From NCBI GenBank assembly GCA_015501585.1, contig JADNRY010000476.1:1-45393 (forward strand): a stretch of 45,393 nucleotides of DNA. The letters run 5' to 3'. Below the pieces are notes generated by a model. That model saw nothing but the letters and a program-made list of their open reading frames with translations. It had not been told where the DNA came from and did no database searches. The translations under genes were made by a program, and so were the position numbers. The DNA is from Rhodocollybia butyracea. Its lineage: Eukaryota; Basidiomycota; Agaricomycetes; Agaricales; Omphalotaceae. Below are positions 30,929 to 40,463 of the stretch, piece by piece (position 1 is the first letter of the stretch; the number at the start of each line of letters is the position of its first letter).

Positions 30929-32143
30929 ATGGCCCGAACAAAACAGCCATATAAACCGAAGCCGCCTCCCACGTCGAAGAAACTTAGGGTTTCAGAATCC
31001 AGAATTCTGTCAAGTAAGAATTAGAACAAATGCAAGACAACGTACTAATGATTGAAAAATCAGAAAACTACGAGATGCCAAGTCAGGTAGCCTGACGCGG
31101 AGGAACACGACAAGCTAAGAGGGGATGAAGTTTCTCGATATAGAACCCCAAGTCGACAGCGACGACGACTTTAGTGAGGATGAAGGTAATCGGTTCGAGC
31201 ACGGTACGTCCCAATTCCTTCTGTTATCGTTTTGTAGGCTCATTTGAAAATACGTAGATAAATTTGTCGACGACAGTCCTATAAACCAAGACATTCCGTC
31301 GTCTGCAGTATCTTGTTGCCTTCTACACAATCCTCTGGCCAATCTCGCTTGAATAATGTTGTTAAACAAATCGAGGGCAGATATCTGGATGAGCCTGTTG
31401 AGTCCGCGAGTTTGTTTTTAGGGCTGAAGGCAACAACGACGAGCTTCTTCCTCTACGATACCTCTATTTGCGACCAGCTGACTGGAGTCTTTGGAGAGTC
31501 AAATGCACGGTAAGTCCTCCGATTTATTTCTATTATTATTATTATTATGAAACTCATTTTTGGTGGGAAGGAGTACTTTGTATTGTACGAGCTGCTGAGA
31601 CATGCTTTATCGGAGGAACTTCGAGCGGCATTCTTCAACCCTCGCGATGTTGGATATCTATATTTGGAAGCCCAATTTTCGAAACGGGGTCCACATTCGT
31701 TGCAGCAAATTTTGAGAGGATTTTCTGATATCAGAATAACACCTGTCGCGGAAACAGATATCTGGAAATGCCTCATGATACCGACTACGAGTGGAGACCA
31801 GGTGATGGTGGAGGGGCAATGGGTCAAAATAAATCGTGGTGTTTATAGAGGGGACGTTGGTGTCGTGGTCAACCACTATAATGACCAAGACTCCGCGACT
31901 GGTGTGGAAGTTATGGTTGTCCCTCGACTGGATTTAAGTCCTGCTCCCTCATCTTCTCACAAGCACAAACGCATCAGTTCTCGCCCTCCTCAGCTATTTG
32001 ATCCCAGGGATTGCGATCCTACCATTCTCGAGATGAACCCTTTCAAGTCGTACCGGTTCGAACATGGGCTCCAAGTCAAGTCCTTTAACCCTCACTATAT
32101 CGATGACTTCTTTATATGTTGTAGATCTCAAAGCTCAAGGTGA
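30929..32143 (+). pseudogene. Spt5-like copy with NGN-like and KOW-like domains, probably disrupted
   Basis: Predicted first exons 30929-31013, 31064-31086, 31122-31203 and then 31258 onward join in phase. They give MARTKQPYKPKPPPTSKK..., then FLDIEPQVDSDDDFSEDE and DKFVDDSP, the acidic Spt5-like N-terminus. Intron 1 has a TACTAATG branch-point match. Further on come a segment RYLDEPVESASLFLG and the frame 31547-32143, with GYLYLEAQFSKRG (NGN-like strand), GQWVKINRGVYRGDVGVV (KOW-like) and RFEHGLQVKSFNPHYIDD. I could not join 31258-31350 to 31360, or 31513 to 31560, without a phase break. The CTR-like and terminal KOW parts are not found to the right, so the copy is truncated. Confidence 0.55.
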
Positions 32144-32763
32144 ATCGCAACCTAGCCGAATCGCATGGCTGGTCGAATCACAGAAGTCCAGAAAGGAAGG
32201 TTTCATCTATCTTTTTCTGATGTTCTCCCGGTGTGGACAATAGGTGTGGACAATAGACCAGTCAGCCGCGTCTCCTTTTACGAAACTGGAATCGCTCCTT
32301 CTGCCTGCGCCGCAGGGATTTGTACAGAGGCTCGGTGGAAATGTCAGTCTCAGTAGAGCAGAATCCAGGGACAAATGGGAAAACCAGGAATTTCAGGGTA
32401 ACAGCCACACGACAGCGTATCGCTGTAAATTAACGACCTCTTAAATTTTCGGACTTGTCAATCTCAATGCGAAGTTCACACGTGGGGGGTGACGCTCAAG
32501 TTTAAAGTTACGCTGTTGTCAACGCTGGCGCGGCGACAGCTTCTCTAAGTTTCTCCTCTACCACAGCAATGCCTGCTCTTTTTGCTACTGCTCGAAGTCA
32601 GTTTCGGTAGTCTTCCTACGCACATCGAAACAAATCTCGTGTGAAGTGGTTTTCGTATGCATCTGTTCTTTTCTGCGATCTGCAGTGCCCCGCCTTGCAG
32701 GTGTGACTTAGCTTCTACCTCGCTCGGGGTATCTTTGTTTTCTTGGCCTGATCTTTGTGTAGA
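32144..32763. other. no gene assigned
   Basis: Short frames only. The first 200 nt may be decayed downstream sequence of the Spt5-like copy. ATG 32764 follows a pyrimidine-rich tract. Confidence 0.35.
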
Positions 32764-33610
32764 TGCTTCCTTTATTCAAGAAGATTCGGTCGGCGGACAA
32801 GATCATCGAGCTAACATTTGGTGTATAATCGAATTGATTTGCCCAGCGGTATCCCCGACATTCTTCACCTGGTCCTCGAATCCGTATGTATGTTAAGCAC
32901 GTGAATCTGCATCAGCGTCTCAAAAAATGGGCTGTAATGCGCGCCAATTCATGTCTAGACCAGACCCATCTTTCCATTCTGTCGAACGTAGATCGCACGG
33001 GTCCCGACCTAGTAAATCGGGCGGCAGATACACTCATCGAGTACGCCCGGGGGTTTTGGGCCTCTCAGCATATGAAGCATGGTCAATTGCGGCAGAATTC
33101 GAAAAGATGTTCTTCGCCCATGGAATAGCTCTCGCACACGCTCCAGCGGAAAAATTTCACGGATTTTCGCGTGGTCTCGTCTCGTTCCACTTAGAACCCG
33201 CATCAGGACTTACTAGTGTCGCTTGCAAATCCCCGGCCGTTGCGCGCAAACACGCAGCAATACGACAGAGGAGAACTCTTGCCTCCAAACTCTGGTGGGC
33301 ACAGAGATCCAACAAACCGGTCAAAGTTGCATATGTCCTTATTGGTCCTGAGCTCCTTCCTGGCGAATCCCAACGAACATGGACCTCCGGCTATGACGGC
33401 CAAGTGTATTATCTGGGTGTTCCACTGCCCTATAGGGATGTGGAAGATGCTCGGAAATATCTCGAAAACACGCTACGAGTGGCTCCGCCAATAATCGCTG
33501 CCAATGTTGTTGTGCAATCGGTGAAGAAGGTGCATCGCAGGTTGGTGGTTGAACTGGGTCTGACGAACCACAAGGAGTTTAGTAAGGGAATGTCAAGAGC
33601 TAAAGCGCGG
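32764..33610 (+). pseudogene. uncharacterised gene with probable frameshift
   Basis: Starts near ATG 32764 (MLPLFKKIRSADKIIELTFG). After one or two short introns it continues as RLKKWAVMRANSCLDQTHLS and LVNRAADTLIEYARGFWASQ in one frame. From about 33065 the sense passes to another frame (AWSIAAEFEKMFFAHGIALA, FHGFSRGLVSFHLEP), with KVAYVLIGPELLPG and VYYLGVPLPYRDVEDARKYL. The last part weakly resembles the Crinkler-RHS C-terminal segment here (VKVMYLF...GVFFLSVPIPL), but I would not assign it to that family. The apparent single frameshift suggests a recent pseudogene, unless a short intron was missed. Confidence 0.45.
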
Positions 33611-34403
33611 CCACATCAACAAAGGCGACCTGCTGAGTTGATTATGATATTCCTACTGCGTTTGTGTTTTTTTGAGGTGATATTCCTGTATCAGCGTTTT
33701 GTTTCGTATCTTTTGTTTTCATTTTGTTTCGTATCTTTTGTTCCATTTTGGAACGTGATTGAGGTCAAGAATTACCGTGTCCGAATGAACATGTGGGGTG
33801 CTGCACTGAAATACGAAATCGAACAGCATTGTCGAGTACGCGTGCGTCACTTCCTCATATATTCTATGTATGTATGTATGCCATGGGTTCTAAATCGGAA
33901 ATCTGCGAAGTGACTCTAAATGTATTGGTGGGGGGAAAGCGCGTAATGACTCAACCCAGCAACCAATGCTCGATTCGGAATCTCGAATTCCTTTAAACTA
34001 CTTGTTGTACTACATATCAGAGAGGGTCGTACTTTTATAAAGCAATGTAAATACTGAGTACGCGTCTCCCTACATTTTACTTTCCTCCCTTCAGCCGCCC
34101 AGTGTAGTACATGGATATGGAAAGTTCGCGGTCGATGGTACAGTGGCTGCAATCTTTCGTTGATGCAATTAACTACTGATATCAAACTTCGAATACCAGC
34201 AACAGCCTAAGGAAATGAATCATTTCGGGAATCGTCAATATCCGAGTCAGGAAGAAAGAGTAGCATACCTGAGATGTTTCTTTGCTAATGTACGAGCTCG
34301 AGTGCTATAGTATCGAATGACGATGACGGTGAGATTAACAAGGGCAATTTAGAATAGTAGTCCCTCTCCTCTTGGATATCAGAGTATCGCGTCGGCTCTA
34401 GAT
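33611..34403. other. no gene recognised
   Basis: AT-richer, with a short tandem duplication of TTTTGTTTCGTATC (about 33698-33735). No coding signal on either strand. Confidence 0.45.
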
Positions 34404-35211
34404 ATGGATGTTGACCGAGTTGAGGTGAGTGGATATTAAGGCTGCATGGGTTATTGTTGGTGCTGACTGCTGAAAAGGAATGGTTTCGGGTGCGGTTGCT
34501 TGTATTTTTCTTGTAGGATTTCGGTAATTTGTTGATGTAGAACAGAAGAGCCGAAGTAAGATTGGAGTCTGAGAGAGCGGCAAGTGGTGAAAGTTCAGGT
34601 ATGTCACAAAACATATCGGATACCGTTCATAGTCGTCACACGGTTTGGTTAGGGCGAACTGATACGTCAATTGCAGTTTTACAACACCAGCAGAGTGATG
34701 TTTGCTTGGTGTCAGATCACCAACGTTATTCCTCACACTCGCAGGGTGGTATTGTTGATTCATCTAGTTGTTGGAAAGGTGAGTGGAAATATACATTAAA
34801 AACATTGTTGTATGCATATTGAAGTTTGCAATTTTTGTAGAGGAAAAGCGGACTGCTGTTTTGCCTCCGCTGAGTGCGGTACGAGAGTACGTGTTTTCAG
34901 GTGCCATGCGTCTTTCGGAACCAACTGGTACGATGATACATCCATGTTCTGCTGCACGGGAATTTAAACGAAGGGTTTCTCCAATTGAACCTTTACCGTT
35001 TGTGGTTGAACCTCAGCCATTGTGGAATATTGGGGATTATAACTTGAGACCGATTGAATGGAGGATGATAGACCGGAATCATTCTGCCACCGTAGCCTCG
35101 AGTTGCAAATTTGAGAAGTGCAACGATGAGCGTGTGCAAGGTAGGCCTCTGTCGTCACTTACTTTCGATCTGATTTTGTGAATAGGGGCCGATGTCCATC
35201 GATATCACTAG
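34404..35211 (+). CDS. uncharacterised five-exon gene, 168 residues
   Basis: Exons 34404-34424, 34541-34598, 34677-34778, 34841-35140 and 35186-35211. Every junction has GT...AG ends and the total (507 nt) is in phase from MDVDRVE to a TAG. The protein is polar: NRRAEVRLESERAASGESS, a Ser/His/Gln-rich stretch (DHQRYSSHSQGGIVDSSS), and a more ordered C-terminal half (PPLSAVREYVFSGAMRLSEP; PQPLWNIGDYNLRPIEWRM). It has no signal peptide or transmembrane segment. I do not recognise it. The clean splice structure argues that it is, or recently was, functional. Confidence 0.45.
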
Positions 35212-36063
35212 TACTCGGTTCGTGGGCGCGAATGTAAGACCCGGAATCTAGTCGATGGAACGTAATACCGGAAAGGCCAAGGTTGATAATTTCGATGGAT
35301 ACTACATAAAAATATCTCAGTGCACATAGATGTATGCTGTTCATTATGAATCACCGGCTGTTCCTAAATGGGACCATGTCAGTTATACTTCTCCAGATAG
35401 TGGATATTGCCCACTGGTGTTAATTTTTGTTAAAGCGAGATTGGCATTGCGCACCAGTGAGGCCGTGAGCTAATTGTGCATCCATTGCGTCGCGTCGATG
35501 AAGCTTATCGGAGTTGTTAGTCTTTTCCGATAAAGCGCTTGGAGTGAAGAAAATAGTAGACCGCGTCAGCTATAGTAATGACAACCAAGATCGAAGGATA
35601 TTGTACGTTCTTGCTGGGACACCGATCGCGGAAGCACTGGATACACAGCTGGCGTTCTCACCTTATGGCTATAAAGGCTTCGCTATTTGCATATGCGCTT
35701 CGGGCAACAGCTGGTTCACCTGAATCTGGAACTTTATCACAATCACATTGAAGGCGTATCTGAATGAAAGACTTACCTGTGACCACTGACCAGATAACCT
35801 CTACATCCCATCATGTCCTTCACCTCTCGAAAACCTTGTATGGTGGAAGCAGGATGACCAGCGTAGGCACTAGAGAGAATCTTAGTAATTTCTTGCAGTG
35901 CGAAGTTAATCAAGTGAAAAGAAGTTTGTCATTGCAGTTCGACATGGAGAAATACAAAATCATGTGGAAATCAAGTGGAAATTACGACAGGACAGGAGGC
36001 AGCCACACTACAAAAGAGGAAGGTAGAACTGTAGCGCGCTGCAGGAGAAATAAAGATATAAAA
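35212..36063. other. no gene recognised
   Basis: Short frames only (the longest are about 70 and 100 codons on the plus strand, without motifs). It contains the 3' flank of the F-box gene. Confidence 0.45.
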
Positions 36064-37506
36064 TCATGTCTGTAGATCTGCACCCTCGTCATCCTCTGTG
36101 AGCTCTGAATCGCTCTGCCCGAATTCCCTCGCTGGCTTCCCTACCACCTCCACTCTCAGACCCTGCTTAGCCAACTTTTCCAGTTGTTGGTAAAGTTGGA
36201 GATCTACATCCTGGCTTGTGAGCCTAAGAACAACAGACCGTATGCCACATCCTTGTCCCTTTTTGATTATTTTGGACTGGTCTAAACTGGGGCTGACCCA
36301 GCGCGATTCTACCATGGTAACAACTTGGCGGTCATCAAAATTAATCTGGACATCAGAGACTATGACCAGACTCTTTAGATGTGGAATGAGAGACTGAGTC
36401 AAGTCCTTTTCCGTGACCGTAAGGTTCATGAAAAGTTCTGGCGTGATTGGACATTGTGGTTCCCCAGTCAAGCCATACCAACTTGACAGATGTATATGTA
36501 AGGTCTGGAGACCTGGTAGAGTTTCGAGAATTTTAAGAAGGTCCTGGTGAGATAGTGATATATCCTTGAGAATAAGGGTATCTAGCACACACCCCGATCT
36601 AGCAACAAAGTCCCTGAATGCCTCGGTTGGCCAGTTGCCATAACCTTGTTGAAACACAGCCTCTTTCAACGATGGGAACTCGAGGGAGGAGAATAGTAGT
36701 TCAACCGATGCTGTATCCCAGTCTTTCAATTTAAGGGAGGTGATGTTGCGCCATGTGTGAACGTCTACAATAGTATCACCCATCAATGAGGATACCACGA
36801 GAGATTCCAGACGCGGAGAGTAGTCGCCCAATATTTTCTCTAGTGATCCCAAGGTTATGTGTTTTGCCAAGCCAAATCTTTTCAGTGGACTTTGGCGGAA
36901 GCAGTGGCGGAAGCAGTCATAATCAAAACCATCTAGATCTTCAAAGCGGCAGTCAATTTCAGTGAGTTTTGGTAATTCGTGTCCAGAGAGTATGAGACTA
37001 AGAAGGCCGCTTGGTCCCTCGTATCTGAATTTTCCCCAACGATAAGCCTGCTCCGTCAGAAGCGATACAGCATCAAAAACGTCGGACGAAAGCGATACAT
37101 CATCAAAAAGGTCGGACGAAAGTGCTGGGAAATCGCACATAGTGTCATCACGACCAACCACAGTGAGGTCTACATTCAACAAATGCTGACCAGACCTATC
37201 CAAGAATCTAGCAACGGTAGTTTTAAAACCAGTCACCGGAAAGACGCGTGATCGATATTCCATTTCAATACCACAGCCCTTGTAGGCCTCCTCGTCGGGC
37301 TCTGAATATATTATCATGTTGACGAATGCCCACAAACTGGGGGTCCTCTCGACGGTCCGACGCCATTGTCGACAGACCCAACTCATCATAATTAGCCGTG
37401 GGACGGGCTGACCCCAAATTTGGCAATGACTCATAATGATACTGCCGTTGGAGACTACGTGGCCTAAAATTTCTGAAATAGTGTCGTCCGGAAGATTGAT
37501 GGTCAT
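36064..37506 (-). CDS. F-box / leucine-rich protein
   Basis: Single-exon frame of 480 residues from ATG 37506. An upstream in-frame TTG extends the frame by five codons but is not a likely start. Residues 3-60 are an F-box: INLPDDTISEILGHVV, then SWVCRQWRRTVERTPSLWAF. Downstream are leucine-rich-like repeats (LTEIDCRFEDLDGF, LESLVVSSLMGD, ITSLKLKDWD, LDTLILKDISLS, LQTLHIHLSSW), then an acidic end (SELTEDDEGADLQT). F-box proteins present substrates to SCF ubiquitin ligases through Skp1. Mushroom genomes carry large F-box families, so the substrate cannot be guessed. The gene looks intact and has no introns. Confidence 0.75.
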   Translation of the reverse strand: MTINLPDDTISEILGHVVSNGSIIMSHCQIWGQPVPRLIMMSWVCRQWRRTVERTPSLWAFVNMIIYSEPDEEAYKGCGIEMEYRSRVFPVTGFKTTVARFLDRSGQHLLNVDLTVVGRDDTMCDFPALSSDLFDDVSLSSDVFDAVSLLTEQAYRWGKFRYEGPSGLLSLILSGHELPKLTEIDCRFEDLDGFDYDCFRHCFRQSPLKRFGLAKHITLGSLEKILGDYSPRLESLVVSSLMGDTIVDVHTWRNITSLKLKDWDTASVELLFSSLEFPSLKEAVFQQGYGNWPTEAFRDFVARSGCVLDTLILKDISLSHQDLLKILETLPGLQTLHIHLSSWYGLTGEPQCPITPELFMNLTVTEKDLTQSLIPHLKSLVIVSDVQINFDDRQVVTMVESRWVSPSLDQSKIIKKGQGCGIRSVVLRLTSQDVDLQLYQQLEKLAKQGLRVEVVGKPAREFGQSDSELTEDDEGADLQT

Positions 37507-38040
37507 GGTGAAAGAAAGCAAGGTAGAACAAAATAAGCGCTCACTTAGCGCGGTATGTCGACGTCTCCTCGGGTTTCACCTACTACTGACTAGACGGTCT
37601 TGAATTACTGTAACTTATGTTTGAATCACTTCTCTGGGAGATGTGTACTGTACAATAATAGCGTCTCTTTGCAAGGCCAATGCAGGCGCAGACTGCCTTT
37701 TTGGTCTGAAATCCAACCGCGTCAACCGCTATAGATGCCGCTAAGGCACGTGAACCCCTTCCCATCTCTTTCTTTCTAACTCCCAAGGCCGCTCTCGCGG
37801 CCTCTTTTCTTTGCACCGACGTTTCCATCTTCACTGTCTTTACACAAAATGCACCCTCCTTTTTTGTTTCGTGAAGACTATATGAAGACTTCATATTCGA
37901 ACGAGCCATGTCCCTCTAAATGATAATCGCCGAGTGCATACCAGGTACGCTGCGTTGCGTTAAATGTTAAAAAAGCTATCTAAGTATGTTACACCACAGC
38001 AAAAACATATGATCGCCAAAACGCTTCAACGACTCCAGGA
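37507..38040. other. intergenic, F-box gene promoter side
   Basis: A minus-strand open frame (37583-37909, 108 codons, Ala/Lys/Arg-rich) lacks motifs and is unlikely to be real. Otherwise non-coding. Confidence 0.4.
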
Positions 38041-38455
38041 TTATAAGTAGATCGTTGCGTCATCTGTGTTCTCTACGGCCCAGCTAGTGTTCTCATTTTT
38101 GAGGTAAGTGTGCATTAGCCGAAAGACACGCTCAAGCCAATGACGGAAATAATCTGTTGTAGGAATTTCTCTGGGATTACAGTCACACCAATACACCTGA
38201 AAAACGAATAATTTTCCTCACCAAAATGTTCTCTGTTACAAATAGAATTGACAGCAGACACATCAGGCCAAGCGCTTCCTCCCGAAAACCTTTACGAGCT
38301 GTGTTCTCCTTCGGCGGTGCCAAAACCTTCTCCCAGACCTGAACGTCATTCTTGCCCACGACATTTGTACCGGATCGACCAATAAAAATGAGTGGTACAC
38401 CGTTTCTTTCCCCAGCCTATGGTTTTGATCAGTATAAACCAAAGCGTTATCATCC
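38041..38455 (-). pseudogene. C-terminal fragment of an uncharacterised gene
   Basis: Minus strand: FIGRSGTNVVGKNDVQVWEK and VLAPPKENTARKGFREEALG, then LLSILFVTENIL. A very short intron (about 25 nt, GTGAGG...TTTCAG) is followed by YWCDCNPREIPTTDYFRHWL and ERVFRLMHTYLKNENTSWAV, ending IYL-stop. The helical C-terminus looks like a real protein end. Its 5' part is cut off by the 38460-39149 LINE/WD40 block. The family is unrecognised. Confidence 0.45.
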
Positions 38456-38459
38456 TACG

Positions 38460-39149
38460 CCTGCTGGGGAGCGCAATAGCCCCGATGTCCGTAAGTCCCA
38501 GATTCTTGTACCGTCTTCTCCTAGATGTGACTCATATGTAGTGTATAGGTGTGGATCGGGGATATAAGGTTCCCGCCCCGAGAAGATACCTAATACATCA
38601 AATGTAAATTTTGCAGTTAAGGTCGGAACCCGCAGATCGAACAAAAATCTACAGAGGAAATCATAGGTGGATAGCCCCTGCCGAGCCTTCAGCAAATCAG
38701 GCGCTAATGCCTCCATATCCAGCATGAACCGCTGTCGCATGTACACCAATCCTACGTGACCTTCGCAGCCCAGCAATGCGTGGCACTCGTCCTCTACTCC
38801 CCGCCTACAGAATCGACACAGCCTGAACTCTCGCGGGATGTGTGGTCTATACCGTTCGTCATAGCGTAGGCGTTCCACTGAAAGAGCATGACTGGACGTT
38901 ACCAACTGGGTGAAGGCATGGCGATGCTTTGGGACCGTGATAACATGGAGGTATGGCTGGAGCTGCAAACTTCCCGTGGGTGCGATACTGTTTCCCCGTG
39001 AATCGTAGTTGACCCTATTATGTAGGAGATGGACTCGGACTGCCGCCTGGACATCATTAGTGAGAGACACCCAGCACGTTGACTTGACCTCATCCACAAG
39101 CAGCCCGAGCTTGTCAATATCCATAAGGTCATCCGTGGTGTACAGCACC
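38460..39149. repeat. 0.69-kb LINE/WD40 block, copy 2
   Basis: Near-identical to 29456-30144, in the same orientation. The left end cuts into an unrelated gene fragment. The right end stops at GTGGTGTACAGCAC before sequence not shared with copy 1. It contains the same minus-strand frame, with the zinc knuckle CRFCRRGVEDECHALLGC. Confidence 0.9.
38575..39149 (-). mobile_element. LINE C-terminal fragment within the duplicated block
   Basis: A 232-codon minus-strand frame, almost the same as in copy 1: VEDECHALLGCEGHVGLVYM and AKFTFDVLGIFSGREP, then GEDGTRIWDLRTSG. It has no RT catalytic core. Non-functional as an element. Confidence 0.7.
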
Positions 39150-39289
39150 GCTCGAATTTCAACCTCATTGGTATGCGAAACAGATTGTGGTTAGGTTAGG
39201 TTAGGTTTATTGCCGGCTTGGGACCAAGTGCTGTGTGGAATCTACACCACAACCAGGATTTGTTCTACAGCGCATATGGCCTATCTGAT

Positions 39290-39597
39290 ATTCCGCTGTC
39301 ACAAGATCAATGCATTGTATCCGGGCTCCAATTTGGTACTTTGTCCTTTCTATTTTCACTCTCACACCTTAACTTTTCCTCAGTCCACTTTAGAAATTGG
39401 AAATCGACAACTAGACTTGCCCGTTCTGCGAACGAAGTGGACGGTACCTTACACGAATATTGACGACCCGTGATAAGTACTCCTTGTTCAACGAATACTG
39501 GACTCGAGTAAATATTCGCGATGCGGCGGACTACGTCAGGGTAGTCGGGCAAGATGAGAATTTCGCCAGTAGAAGTTTCGCGCAGCTGATGTGTCAT
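39290..39597 (-). pseudogene. Crinkler-RHS-type NTPase relic
   Basis: Minus strand: GEILILPDYPDVVRRIANIY then GVLITG. This matches GQILILPQYPDVVKRIARIY...GILVSGQPGIG of the 16.8-kb gene, the segment just before Walker A. An intron-like break sits at the place of intron 1, and a TGKS remnant of the P-loop follows in another frame. The rest is lost. It is diverged from the two long copies, so it is an older relic. Confidence 0.65.
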
Positions 39598-39756
39598 AAG
39601 TCCTGTTTGGTACGACTAGTAAACCTTTTCCCCTTGTAGGCAGGACATCTGCTCGGTGCTCGGTGTAGTCTTCTTTCATCGAGAGACCTGACGCTCTGCG
39701 ATGTCATTGTAATTTTACTGAGCTACCAATATACGTCTTAATCTGTAGATAACAAT

Positions 39757-39853
39757 GTCCTGATGGTCTAGTGGTATGATGATTGTTCTGTAATATCATA
39801 ACAGTTTCTTCAAGATTTACGGAATCGGCGTGGGTTCGAACCCCACTCAGGAC
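39757..39853 (+). tRNA. intron-containing tRNA-like gene, isotype not assigned
   Basis: A perfect 7-bp acceptor stem (GTCCTGA 39757-39763 with TCAGGAC 39847-39853) and a perfect T-arm (GTGGG-TTCGAAC-CCCAC, 39830-39846). The A box TGGTCTAGTGG and B box GGTTCGAACCC match RNA polymerase III promoters, and a TTTTT terminator follows at 39854. At 97 nt it is about 25 nt longer than a standard tRNA, implying an anticodon-loop intron. The anticodon stem is ambiguous by eye, so no isotype is given. A tRNA-derived SINE head or pseudo-tRNA remains possible. Confidence 0.65.
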
Positions 39854-39858
39854 TTTTT

Positions 39859-40463
39859 GACATTCCAGACTGGGCCAAGGAGATGCGGAGCGATAAAGAC
39901 TAGTTTGGTGTAGGAAACGGAGAGCGATTCGCATTCGAAGCCTGGGTATGCGACGTGATTCCAATTGGCAGGGAGTTCATACAAGTGTTCGGAACAGTTT
40001 CTTTTGCAGTTGATCCAATTTCTGCTCAGGACAGTACTATCTTTAACAACAGATTACTACCTTTGCTGCTACTTGATCGACCTAGAAGCTCTTTTGGAAT
40101 GGCATTGAGTTTATCTTTACACGGTAAGACGGCTCCTTTTGACTTCGTGTTCATCTAAGTCCAACGTTTTGCGTAGGCAAGGAACGATGATCTCTTTGTA
40201 AACGACGTCAGAGTTTCGCTCCCCCGAACAACCTCTACATTGTCTCTAGGCGCCCGTTGAGTTGGTAGGAATCGATAGTAAACGATTGTGGGTTTGGATT
40301 GGTCGCTGCCAGTGCTGGTGGAAGGAGAATGGACAGTATTTGAACCTGAGTGAGATAGGAATATCTACTATCAAGCGTGCACGATCAGTGACAGATTGGT
40401 GACGCGTTACAACCTTACCTTTCTTTCGTTCAGCTTCATTTTCTCTCTTCACGCGTTTTGACA
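39859..40463. other. intergenic, transportin promoter side
   Basis: A plus-strand 67-codon frame (39955-40158) has no motif. Pyrimidine-rich CTTTCTTTCG...TTTTCTCTCTTC lies 20-50 nt before the transportin start, as is common at fungal transcription starts. Confidence 0.4.

Noticed and set aside
32927..33913. Single 328-codon plus-strand frame as one intact protein
   Set aside because: Its first 45 codons are out of frame with the protein-like sequence (RLKKW...FWASQ), and its last ~80 codons read low-complexity AT-rich DNA. Only the middle looks coding.
37583..37909. Alanine/lysine-rich minus-strand frame upstream of the F-box gene
   Set aside because: No motif, no splice support, and composition typical of chance frames in promoter DNA.
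39190..39210. Three GGTTA units suggesting an internal telomere tract
   Set aside because: Only about 15-18 bp, and the unit is not the usual fungal TTAGGG. Too short to support.
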